63,388 bases of DNA from Cellvibrionales bacterium UBA1854 (GTDB lineage: Bacteria > Pseudomonadota > Gammaproteobacteria > Pseudomonadales > Porticoccaceae). The DNA lies in the NCBI GenBank assembly GCA_002338445.1, contig DDII01000003.1, positions 1-63,388 on the forward strand. The letters are read 5' to 3'. Made by a program: the position numbers and the translations under genes. This document shows, in pieces, positions 16,414 to 25,459 of the stretch; position 1 is the stretch's first letter, and each line of letters starts with the position of its first letter. The notes below the pieces were generated by a model, which worked only from the letters and a program-made list of their open reading frames with translations, had not been told where the DNA came from and ran no database searches.

Positions 16414-19119
16414 ATGACTAACCCTCCACATCTACCGCCATTAATCGATATTAGCCTGTTTTACTCAGCAATAACCAAGGGTACCACCATTCTTGTCCCT
16501 AATCAGCGATTAGTCGACAGTATTAATCAAGCTTGGAGCCTTATACAAGAGCACCAAGTATGGGAAACTCCTCAAATTTTTACCCTGAAAACTTGGCTGA
16601 AAATGTGTTGGGAGCGTCTACAAGATATGACTCACTCAGAGGTAACAGAATTATCTGCAATGTCAGATGAACACTATAGATATTTGTGGTACAAAGCAAT
16701 CCAAAAGCACGATCCAGAACTTGCTGCTAACTATAAAGACTTAGCGAAAGATACGGAAAAAAATATTGAAACATGGCTGCTCGATGCCATAGGATTTAAA
16801 AATGAAAGTTATGGATCAATTCGCTTCTCTAGGTGGAGAAGAACCTATCATGAGCTGCTAAAAAAGAACAAAATCGTCACGCAAGGCCAAATCTGGATGA
16901 TCATAATGAAAAGTTTTAAACAAGGTGATTTGCCTCAATTAACCTCAATTGCTCTATATGGATTCCAAACAGTCAGTCCATTAGAATTTCAGACTATCAG
17001 CGCGGCCACCCAAGAACTTTCCTCAATTGATCAATCTCTCTCTGCAATTAACATTGTACGCTCCGCTAGATCCTCACGAAATTCAGGGCTCAGTTTCACC
17101 GCACAAAGTAAAAAATTACATCTGCCTAGAGCAAGGAGGGTACGCTGCTCGGATGAGAGCAATGAAGTAATATTATCTGCTGTATGGGCCGCCGAGGAGT
17201 TAAAGATAAATAAAAATCAACGAATCGCTATCGTTGTATCAGATCTAGGTAACCGTTTAGAAGAAATCTATCGGGTTATCAATAAGATATTTATAGCCAG
17301 AGGTGTGAAATCAAATGTAAATTTCTCCGCAGGCACGCCACTAATAAGCACTCCAATAGTTTCCGCAGCGATAGATTTGCTGAACATAGCGGGAGAAGAA
17401 AAATCTTTAAGCCTATGGCTAAAAATCATTCACTCTCCATTCAGCGCATTCAGCCAACTGGAATCTAATTTGAAAATAAAATTAGAAAACAAATTATCAG
17501 AATTAAGACAATTTAAAATACCCACACGGAAGTTTTTGTACCTCTTTAACAGCTTAGAAAGCAAAGGGCACGAGTTACATCTCAACCTTGCTAATGTGCT
17601 TGAAAAAAATGAGAAACAAAAAAATGCGAATTTAAAAATGAATTTTTCAAACTGGACATTTTTTTTTACTGACGTGCTCAGGAGTTTTGGCTGGCCTGGT
17701 GACAGGTCTCTTTCAAGTATTGAGTATCAGCAAAGGAAACAACTTTTTATCACTTTGGAGACATTTTCTAAATTTGATAATCTAAATGTAAAGACCAATT
17801 TCAGTGAGGCTAAGACAACATTTGAATCTATATTGTCAAATCATATTTTTCATCCCCAATCACCTGATGCACCCCTACATATACTTGGGTTGCTTGAGGC
17901 ATCTGGTCTTAAATTTAATTCAATATGGGTGCTCGGCTTGGAGAGCAGGGTCTTCCCGAGACCCACGATAGTAAACCCCTTACTCCCACCAACTTATCAG
18001 CGAAGACATGGACTTCCTGGGAGCCTGCCGGAAGTCGAGTATGCTATCTCACGATGCCTAATCGAAAACTATCATAGCAACTGTAATTCTTTGTTCCTGA
18101 GTTATCCGGAAACATCGGGTGATGAAACACTAAGAGAATGCTCCCTCCTTGAGGAGGTCATTAGAATCGAAGCGGCTCAAATAAACCGTATTAATGAGCA
18201 AGCGGTAACTGTCATACAAGAAAGCTATGAGGATCGCTGTGAAACTTATACACAGGTAAATATTCCTCTCAGTGCCTCAGAAATGCGCGTGTCTGGGGGC
18301 ACAGCAGTCCTAAGGGATCAATCTGTGTGTCCTATCAATGCCTTTATTATTCACAGACTTAATATTACTTATCCCATAGATCCGATCCAGGGACTTGATA
18401 ATGCGCAACGTGGAATATTGATCCACGAAACGATGTCGAAGATTTGGAATACACTAAAATCCTCGATTGCTCTTTTAAGAAAGACTGACCAAGAGCTAAA
18501 TCTCCTTATTGATAAGACAATAACAGCCACTTTTTTAAGGCATATTAGTCTATTTGAGTCTCTGAGAAGTAAAAATCTTTTTGCTCTAGAAAAAAATAGA
18601 GTCAAAAAACTCATTAAAAATTGGCTAGAACTAGAAACGCAACGAAATCCCTTTGAGGTGATCCATACTGAGAAAAAAACTAAGATTAAGCTAGGAGCAT
18701 TATCTTTTTGTCTTGCAATTGACAGAATTGACCAGATAGGACAAAAGTTATTTGTGATCGATTATAAAACAGGAACACTATCTCCAGCACGTTGGAATGA
18801 CGAGCGTTTATTAGACCCACAATTACCCGCTTATGTACTATCGGTGGAGCCTCATGCTGATGGCGTGGCATATGCGCAATTAAATGCAGATGACCTTAGA
18901 TGGATAGGTCAGAGTGCTATTGATTTAGACATGCAATTGGAGGAGATCAACGATTGGTCAGGCCAATTGGCGAACTGGAAAGAAAAATTAATGAATCTCG
19001 CCAATGAATTCGAGGCAGGTGATATTTCTTTTGTTGTTCACGATAAAAATCGATTTAAGCATCAGGAATTCCTTTTTCCGGTTAACCGTTGGCCCGAACT
19101 TTTTTTGATCACTGAATGA
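16414..19119 (+). CDS. AddB-like PD-(D/E)XK nuclease subunit, proteobacterial type
   Basis: Probable subunit of a helicase-nuclease for double-strand-break processing. The 901-residue protein opens with TILVPNQRLVDSINQAW, in place of a Walker A motif, so the helicase-like half is probably inactive. The C terminus carries a RecB-type nuclease: RGILIHETMSKIW, then AIDRIDQIGQKLFVIDYKTG with the catalytic Asp and DYK. One Cys precedes the nuclease (SVCPINAFIIHRL). I cannot see a full four-cysteine iron-sulfur cluster. Such proteins are annotated in Proteobacteria as probable DNA repair proteins, distinct from Bacillus AddB. One base separates its stop from the next start. Confidence 0.85.
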   Translation: MTNPPHLPPLIDISLFYSAITKGTTILVPNQRLVDSINQAWSLIQEHQVWETPQIFTLKTWLKMCWERLQDMTHSEVTELSAMSDEHYRYLWYKAIQKHDPELAANYKDLAKDTEKNIETWLLDAIGFKNESYGSIRFSRWRRTYHELLKKNKIVTQGQIWMIIMKSFKQGDLPQLTSIALYGFQTVSPLEFQTISAATQELSSIDQSLSAINIVRSARSSRNSGLSFTAQSKKLHLPRARRVRCSDESNEVILSAVWAAEELKINKNQRIAIVVSDLGNRLEEIYRVINKIFIARGVKSNVNFSAGTPLISTPIVSAAIDLLNIAGEEKSLSLWLKIIHSPFSAFSQLESNLKIKLENKLSELRQFKIPTRKFLYLFNSLESKGHELHLNLANVLEKNEKQKNANLKMNFSNWTFFFTDVLRSFGWPGDRSLSSIEYQQRKQLFITLETFSKFDNLNVKTNFSEAKTTFESILSNHIFHPQSPDAPLHILGLLEASGLKFNSIWVLGLESRVFPRPTIVNPLLPPTYQRRHGLPGSLPEVEYAISRCLIENYHSNCNSLFLSYPETSGDETLRECSLLEEVIRIEAAQINRINEQAVTVIQESYEDRCETYTQVNIPLSASEMRVSGGTAVLRDQSVCPINAFIIHRLNITYPIDPIQGLDNAQRGILIHETMSKIWNTLKSSIALLRKTDQELNLLIDKTITATFLRHISLFESLRSKNLFALEKNRVKKLIKNWLELETQRNPFEVIHTEKKTKIKLGALSFCLAIDRIDQIGQKLFVIDYKTGTLSPARWNDERLLDPQLPAYVLSVEPHADGVAYAQLNADDLRWIGQSAIDLDMQLEEINDWSGQLANWKEKLMNLANEFEAGDISFVVHDKNRFKHQEFLFPVNRWPELFLITE

Positions 19120-19120
19120 G

Positions 19121-22100
19121 ATGGACATTATCAACCAAATGCAACTTGAAGATAAAGATGACTGTAATGCTCGTATTAGAGCTCTCGATTCGATGTCAGG
19201 GTGTATTGTATCTGCGCCCGCAGGATCAGGTAAAACTGGTCTTCTGACGCAGAGATTTTTGCGCCTTCTAAATTATGTGAACAATCCTGAGGAAATATTG
19301 TGCATCACTTTTACAAGAAAAGCTGCTTCGGAGATGTCGAATAGAATTTACCACGCCTTAAAACGAGCAGAAAATCCTGAGCCACCAGAAAAAGATCACG
19401 AGAGACTCACCTGGAGCTTAGCAACTGATGCTCTTAAAAAAAGTAAAAAAATGAATTGGCAACTCACGCAGTTACCAGAAAGGCTAAGAATTCAAACAAT
19501 TGATGGATTCACTAGAAACATATCAAACCAGTTCTGTCTCGAAACCACTCTCAGATCATCATTTGAGCCGTGCGAGCACCCCGACCCATTGTATCGACTC
19601 GCAGCCCGTAACCTTTTGGACAAATTAGATGATGTTAGCGAAACAAGCAATCAGTTAAAGATACTTATTTCCCACCTTGGAAATAATTTTGCTCTGTGCG
19701 AGAAGCATCTGAGTCACTTATTGCAATCGAGGGAGCAATGGCTACCTCTGATATTTCAAGCCTCAAGACGAAAGAACTATTTTCAACAAGTGCTGAATAA
19801 AATAGTTTATGAGAGTTTATCTGATCTAAAGGATCTCCTTAAACCTATTACCGTCGATCTTTTAAACGTAACAAAAACCTCGGCTGTTTATTTATCGGGC
19901 AAGCCAAACTGCCTAATACAAAAGCTAGAAAACCTAGCTTGCCTACCAAATCAGGACACTGATGATCTACCACAATGGAAAATTTTAATTTCACAATTTT
20001 TAACTACACAAAATAAGTTAAGGTCTATCCTGCGAGAATCAGACGGATTTCCACACGGCAAAAGTGCACATAAAGCTCGCATGCTTAAACTACTTGCTTG
20101 GTTACGGGCACGCCCATCTATTGTCGATATGATGATATATGTCGTAAATCTTCCGACCGAACGAATCGAAGAAACAGAAAAAAAAATTTTAGATGCCCTG
20201 ATTTTCCTTTTGCCCAGACTAGTAGCTGAGTTAAACGTGATCTTTCAAGAAAAAAAGCAGTGTGATTATCCATTAATTACCCTATCCGCCTTAGAAGCTG
20301 TATCAACTTTTTCACAGTCGGATGCCGTATCTGATGTTACATTACGATTAGACTATCAGCTAAAGCATATACTAGTTGACGAATTTCAAGATACTTCAGC
20401 GTCGCAAATTCGTCTTATTGAATCGCTCCTGTCTGGTTGGGAGGTAGGAGATGGGAGAAGTCTTTTTGCAGTCGGTGATGCAATGCAATCAATTTATAGC
20501 TTTAGGCATGCGAATGTGAGACTTTTCATGAAAGCTCAGCAGTTTCCCATTGGCCCTGTGAAATGTGAAACCATCAGTCTGCATACTAACTTCCGTTCGT
20601 ATCCCTCGATAGTTAACTGGGTAAACAAACATTTTGATAACTCCCAAGAGACTGCGCGGAACAAAGATCAGGTGATATTTACGGCATCTTCTGCGAATAA
20701 AATTTCCGAAGTTAACACCGGAGTAGAGTTCGTTGGACATGACGGAACTCAATTCGATAAATTTGAAGCGGAGCGCATTGCGAAAATTTGTTTGGACATT
20801 CGAGATAACCAAGAGCCTCAAACAGTTGCAATCTTGGTTAGAAACCGGACGCATCTCACGCATATAATTCCAGAACTGAAGCGAGTGGGTATCAACTGGA
20901 AGGCGACGGATATCTATCCTTTGAGAAGGAAAATGGTTGTGGTAGACCTACTATCTATTACCAGAGCTATTTTATCACCAACCGACAAGGTGGCCTGGTT
21001 TGGAATCTTAAGGGCTCCCTTCTGTGGCTTTGAACTGAGAGATTTACTCACGATATCAACATTTAATTCTAATAATCCAACTCAATTTGAGCTCACGCTC
21101 GTCGAGAAAATGAATAAAATGCATGCAGAGTCTAAAGCACAAGGAGTGACAAAATTAACTCCAGATGGTCAAATTATTCTTGAACGAGTAGCACCAATAT
21201 TGACGTCTATATGGGACAATCGGATGAGAGGGAGACTCTGTGATGCGGTTGAAAAATGTTGGTTAAAATTAGGAGGGGACAAAACGCTGTCTAACGAAAG
21301 TGATTTTTCGGATGCGGAGCGTTATTTAAAATTGCTCGCCAATCACGAAGTTGATGGATCAATTCAGAATTGGGAATCATTTCAAAGTGCGGTAGATCTT
21401 CTATATTCAGCCCCACAGAACTCGGCAAGCCACAAAGATCGTGTTACACAATTCAACATAATGACTATTCATAAGTCCAAGGGATTAGAGTTCGATCAAG
21501 TATTGATACCCGGTTTATCCCGAGCAGGAATTGGCTCAGATAAATCGTTATTGCAATGGCGAGAGCATATTCATTCCTCTGGAGAGGTTGATCTTTTATT
21601 TTCAGCGATCGGTGCGCATGATGAACCTGATAGTGAGTTATTTAAATTTTTAAAATTTGAGTCTAGAAGAGATGTGTTGGCAGAGAACAAAAGACTCCTT
21701 TACGTTGCTTGTACTCGTGCAATTAAAAAGCTATTTCTATTTGCAGAAATTAAGCTAGGCAGCAAAACGACTCTCAAAAATCCCGCACCGACCTCCCTCT
21801 TAAACTGTATTTGGCACTCAATCGCAGAAGAAATTAAACAAGATAAAATTGTACTCGAGACAAATTTAAAAGTAACAAAAGATATTTCTCCCACCAAAAA
21901 TCATCACAAACTGCGACGTTTGCCACCAAATTTTGAGTTTAAAAATGAAACCAGATTTGGTATAGACAACAGAATTAAAAGTCAAGGCGACAGTTTGGAT
22001 ACATCCCATGTTGAGGTTGCATATTCAGATGCTCGATCAGCCCGTGCGCGTGCACTTGGGACAGTATTACACAAGACAATTAAACAAATCTCGTTAGAGG

Positions 22101-22564
22101 GAATATCTGCGTGGACAACTACTAGGATTAAAGATCACAAGGTCGTTATGCATAGTCGCCTCAAAGAAATTGGGTTTCTTGCAACAGTTGAAGAACTCAA
22201 TGAGCTTGAATTGGCAATTTCTAAGACGTTAAATAACCCAGATGGTCGTTGGATTTTGGGATCGCATAACAGCACTCAGGTTGAGTATTCTATAAACTAT
22301 AAATTAAGGCAAAATGGACAGCTCCACAGGTCAACAATTGATCTGACTTTTGTCGAAAATGGATACAGATGGATTATTGACTACAAATACTATCAACAAC
22401 GAGAGAAGGAGACAAAAGCTTCTTTTTATGAGCGAGTAAAAAGTGAAAACGCACCGCAGCTTTTGCACTACGGAAAGCTTTTTGAAAAAATGAGTGAACT
22501 CCCGATCAGGTGCGCAATATATTTACTTGGAACACCAAAGTTGCTTGAGATTCCTTATCATTAA
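19121..22564 (+). CDS. AddA-like UvrD/RecB superfamily 1 helicase with C-terminal nuclease
   Basis: An ATP-driven DNA helicase of 1147 residues. Motifs in order are Walker A SAPAGSGKT (residues 31-39), Ia ITFTRKAASEM, II LVDEFQDTSASQIR, III AVGDAMQSIYSFR, IV TNFRS, V TIHKSKGLEFD and VI LLYVACTRA. The C terminus has a RecB-type nuclease domain: ALGTVLHKTIK, then STIDLTFVENGYRWIIDYKY with the Asp and DYK. With the upstream gene it forms a two-subunit, two-nuclease AddAB-type machine. The one-base gap indicates translational coupling. RecBCD genes are not seen in the window; this pair may replace or add to them. Confidence 0.9.
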   Translation: MDIINQMQLEDKDDCNARIRALDSMSGCIVSAPAGSGKTGLLTQRFLRLLNYVNNPEEILCITFTRKAASEMSNRIYHALKRAENPEPPEKDHERLTWSLATDALKKSKKMNWQLTQLPERLRIQTIDGFTRNISNQFCLETTLRSSFEPCEHPDPLYRLAARNLLDKLDDVSETSNQLKILISHLGNNFALCEKHLSHLLQSREQWLPLIFQASRRKNYFQQVLNKIVYESLSDLKDLLKPITVDLLNVTKTSAVYLSGKPNCLIQKLENLACLPNQDTDDLPQWKILISQFLTTQNKLRSILRESDGFPHGKSAHKARMLKLLAWLRARPSIVDMMIYVVNLPTERIEETEKKILDALIFLLPRLVAELNVIFQEKKQCDYPLITLSALEAVSTFSQSDAVSDVTLRLDYQLKHILVDEFQDTSASQIRLIESLLSGWEVGDGRSLFAVGDAMQSIYSFRHANVRLFMKAQQFPIGPVKCETISLHTNFRSYPSIVNWVNKHFDNSQETARNKDQVIFTASSANKISEVNTGVEFVGHDGTQFDKFEAERIAKICLDIRDNQEPQTVAILVRNRTHLTHIIPELKRVGINWKATDIYPLRRKMVVVDLLSITRAILSPTDKVAWFGILRAPFCGFELRDLLTISTFNSNNPTQFELTLVEKMNKMHAESKAQGVTKLTPDGQIILERVAPILTSIWDNRMRGRLCDAVEKCWLKLGGDKTLSNESDFSDAERYLKLLANHEVDGSIQNWESFQSAVDLLYSAPQNSASHKDRVTQFNIMTIHKSKGLEFDQVLIPGLSRAGIGSDKSLLQWREHIHSSGEVDLLFSAIGAHDEPDSELFKFLKFESRRDVLAENKRLLYVACTRAIKKLFLFAEIKLGSKTTLKNPAPTSLLNCIWHSIAEEIKQDKIVLETNLKVTKDISPTKNHHKLRRLPPNFEFKNETRFGIDNRIKSQGDSLDTSHVEVAYSDARSARARALGTVLHKTIKQISLEGISAWTTTRIKDHKVVMHSRLKEIGFLATVEELNELELAISKTLNNPDGRWILGSHNSTQVEYSINYKLRQNGQLHRSTIDLTFVENGYRWIIDYKYYQQREKETKASFYERVKSENAPQLLHYGKLFEKMSELPIRCAIYLLGTPKLLEIPYH

Positions 22565-22633
22565 TTTTTTTAGCGTGAATTTAACGTTACAATAGCTTAA
22601 CCATCAGTAATTTTTTACACACAAGGGTTTAAA

Positions 22634-23701
22634 ATGATATCTAGGCCAGTTGATAATGTGCATATCGAGTCACATGAAAATCTTATTACACCTCAAGAGC
22701 TCAAATCTCAGCTACCAATAACAGCATCAGCTCGCAAAACTGTAGAACATAGTCGAAAACAGATTGAAGATATTTTAGATCACAAAGATAAGCGAATTTT
22801 CGTAGTTGTCGGTCCATGTTCGATCCATAATGTCGAATCCGCTCTTGAGTACGCAAGAAAACTTAAATTACTGTCCGCTGAACTGTCAGATTGTATGCTA
22901 TTTGTAATGAGAGTATATTTTGAAAAACCAAGAACTACCGTCGGATGGAAGGGTTTGATTAACGATCCCTACATGGATGATTCCTTCAAAATAGCCGATG
23001 GACTAAAATTAGGGCGGCAATTGCTGCTGGATATATTAGAACTTGGCTTGCCGACTGCCACAGAGGCATTAGATCCAATATCACCTCAATATATCCAGGA
23101 TTTGATAAGCTGGTCCGCAATTGGGGCGCGGACAACTGAATCACAAACGCATAGGGAGATGGCTTCTGGACTGTCTTCTTCAGTTGGTTTTAAAAATGGC
23201 ACTGACGGTAGTCTCAGTTCGGCTATAAATGCTCTTCAGTCTGTCGCAAAAAAACACCGGTTTCTAGGTATCAACAGTGCTGGCGAAGTTGCGGTAGTTA
23301 CAACACGTGGTAACCGCGCTGCCCACATAGTTCTGCGCGGTGGAAATGGAAAACCAAATTACGACGCTATGAGCATTTCAAACTGTGAGAAGCAACTTGA
23401 AATAGCTAATCTGTCGACCAATATCATGGTTGACTGTAGCCATGCGAATTCCAATAAAGATCACACGCTACAGCCACGAGTCATTGAAAACATAGCTGAA
23501 CAAATCGCAGACGGTAATCGATCTATAATTGGTCTAATGATAGAAAGTAATTTAGAAGCTGGAAATCAGAAAATGACACCCAGCGGGAAAAACCTCCAAT
23601 ATGGTGTATCAGTTACAGATGCTTGTATTAGTTGGAACAAAACACAGGAAACCTTGGCAGTCATGGCGGAAAGAATTCGTGGTGCACTAGCGAACCGGTA
23701 G
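22634..23701 (+). CDS. aroG: 3-deoxy-7-phosphoheptulonate synthase, class I (AroG/AroF/AroH type)
   Basis: First step of the shikimate pathway: phosphoenolpyruvate plus erythrose 4-phosphate gives DAHP. Class I alpha signatures are VVGPCSIHN, EKPRTTVGWKGLINDPYMD, VLRGGNGKPNYD and VDCSHANSNKDH (metal and substrate residues). The 355 residues match E. coli AroG (350). The N-terminal extension that carries the feedback site is present, but which amino acid inhibits it cannot be read. It is monocistronic by spacing. No TyrR or TrpR box is evident upstream. Confidence 0.94.
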   Translation: MISRPVDNVHIESHENLITPQELKSQLPITASARKTVEHSRKQIEDILDHKDKRIFVVVGPCSIHNVESALEYARKLKLLSAELSDCMLFVMRVYFEKPRTTVGWKGLINDPYMDDSFKIADGLKLGRQLLLDILELGLPTATEALDPISPQYIQDLISWSAIGARTTESQTHREMASGLSSSVGFKNGTDGSLSSAINALQSVAKKHRFLGINSAGEVAVVTTRGNRAAHIVLRGGNGKPNYDAMSISNCEKQLEIANLSTNIMVDCSHANSNKDHTLQPRVIENIAEQIADGNRSIIGLMIESNLEAGNQKMTPSGKNLQYGVSVTDACISWNKTQETLAVMAERIRGALANR

Positions 23702-23778
23702 TGACTAAGTATAATTTATAACTAAAGACAAAAATAAAAGCGTGTTAACTCCCTTTTTTCGATTTATTGAGAGAGACT

Positions 23779-24480
23779 ATGATTAAAGTCTTGTTGTTAC
23801 TAGGCGTTATTCTCGTATTCTGGTATTGGCGAAGATTTTTTCATAAGTTACCGTCGGAGAAACGGAACTCCTTCCTTTGGAAGAGTGTATTTTTAGTGGT
23901 TTTTTCAGGATCTGTGGCTCTTGTGGCAATGGGAAGGCTCCATTGGATAGGAGCGGGTCTTGCCGCCCTATTACCCGTGGCAAAGGTAGTTTTTTCAATG
24001 GGTCTTAGAGCACTGCCTTTTTTACAAATGTTCAGAAGATTTAGATCATCGCCATCTCATATTCGAACTGAATACATTAACGCTGAAATAAATTTTTTTA
24101 CAAAAATGATGGATGGAGAAGTTTTATTAGGCGACTACCGCGGAAGAAAACTAAGTGCGTTAACCAGTGATGAGCTCAACGGGCTATCCGAGTGGCTAAA
24201 GTTACAGGATCAAGAGTCCTATTTCCTATTACATACTTATGTGATAAGGATGAGGAAAGGTACTCACCATGAAAATTACTCTCAAAATCACGCAAATAAT
24301 TCTTTTTCGAAAATGTCCAAAAAGGACGCACTTCAGATTCTTGGGCTTGATGAAGGCACAAGTAATGATGAAATTATAAAGTCACACAAGCGTCTGATAC
24401 AGCGTCTTCATCCAGATCGCGGGGGAAGTGACTACCTTGCAGCCAAGATAAATGCAGCAAAGGACAGACTCCTTGGCTAG
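23779..24480 (+). CDS. Membrane-anchored J-domain protein (TIM14/DjlC-like)
   Basis: Probable DnaK co-chaperone anchored in the inner membrane. Two hydrophobic segments occupy the first 75 residues (VLLLLGVILVFWYW and a second around VFLVVFSGSVALVAM). A C-terminal J domain has the diagnostic HPD in LIQRLHPDRGGSDYLAAKIN and ends a few residues later, as in Tim14/Pam18. The reading frame is open from a TTG at 23767, but the ATG at 23779 sits behind GAGAG. The client is unknown. It is followed by the largest gene-free stretch of the window. Confidence 0.85.
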   Translation: MIKVLLLLGVILVFWYWRRFFHKLPSEKRNSFLWKSVFLVVFSGSVALVAMGRLHWIGAGLAALLPVAKVVFSMGLRALPFLQMFRRFRSSPSHIRTEYINAEINFFTKMMDGEVLLGDYRGRKLSALTSDELNGLSEWLKLQDQESYFLLHTYVIRMRKGTHHENYSQNHANNSFSKMSKKDALQILGLDEGTSNDEIIKSHKRLIQRLHPDRGGSDYLAAKINAAKDRLLG

Positions 24481-25459
24481 CCTAAGTCCATAAAAAAATA
24501 TCTTTAACTCATTCGCCATGTGTTTTGTTTCGCGATGAAGTATTATTGGTAGTGAAACCATTAAAATAGAGTCCGAATAGAGTACGAAAGCTTTTTACAA
24601 AAAAAATTAGCTAACCATGGGTCTCCGGCGCACATGATGCTGCAAAAATCATTAACTGCACGAATACCTATAAAATGTGCCGATTTCGGGTTTTTTTCTT
24701 ATATACCGAATAAACCGAATCTCATTTCGCCACTTTGGGAGGACAATTGGTCCTACCAGCTAAGCCGTTATCTGATATGTGCTTAAAATTTCCTCTAAAT
24801 AATTTCTTATAAACGACCTTCTAAAGATCGGAAAATACTTTATACACATACACAAGCTTGACTTTACAACGTTATGTCATTTAGTCACCTTCCTTTGAGA
24901 CTGCCATTGTTTGCTGTACAAACTAATTCGGCGGGCTGTTCTCTTGTAGGCTCAATACGTAATTTTCTATCAAACATAAAAATTCTGTTTTATCCTGTTT
25001 TATGCTCTGAGCAACTAGACTCTAAAACAGTGGCATCCATAATTTTTTGATAGATAATTTTAAAGCATTTACTTGCGTTTATTAATAAGCTCCAAAGGGC
25101 TCTTAGGCAGCCCCCCATGATATGGTTTTTTTTAAAACTAATTTATCACGGGGCGTAGGTAAAAAAGTCTGATATTTCCACCTTGAATAACTATAAAGGG
25201 CTTAAAGCCGTTAAATTATTACAGATAAATCTGTTGAACCTCCAAGAAAAATTATGAATAACGCTATAAAACTGGTGAAAAGATTTTGTACAAATCCAAT
25301 TTGTCTATCAAACGATCCGAATCGTCTTTGCAGACACGCGAACTTATTAAAAGTCATGTAAACTACGGATGCATGTGCTTAAGCGAAAGAAAAACTCAAT
25401 ATTTGGGCACCTAGTTGATTTTCTAGTAGTTGAGCTTGAGTCCTAAAAAAGGAAATGTT
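24481..25459. other. Gene-free stretch of about 980 bp
   Basis: No frame carries a credible gene. It contains a doubled CTGTTTTAT at 24985-25003, an 8-bp perfect inverted repeat CTGTTTTA/TAAAACAG (24995-25002 and 25023-25030), and an interrupted hairpin at 25113-25153. A minus-strand frame near 25020-25065 reads KIMDATVLESS, faintly like an IS4/IS5 transposase segment but ended by a stop. The best reading is a decayed gene or an unrecognised RNA region. Confidence 0.5.
25113..25153. repeat. Interrupted inverted repeat in the gene-free stretch
   Basis: CCCC (25113-25116) plus TGATA (25118-25122) pairs with TATCA (25144-25148) plus GGGG (25150-25153), with one A-C mismatch. The 21-nt loop holds T8 followed by AAAA. 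It could be a structured RNA, a terminator variant or an insertion-sequence end. Confidence 0.4.

Noticed and set aside
24721..24770. A minus-strand match to a tRNA D arm (GCTTAGCTGGTAGGACC)
   Set aside because: Positions 8 and 9 are not TA, there is no pairing acceptor stem or T loop, and no CCA. It may be a remnant or chance.
25020..25065. A minus-strand peptide KIMDATVLESS resembling an IS4/IS5 transposase segment
   Set aside because: It is only about 18 residues long before a stop, without other transposase motifs or terminal inverted repeats.
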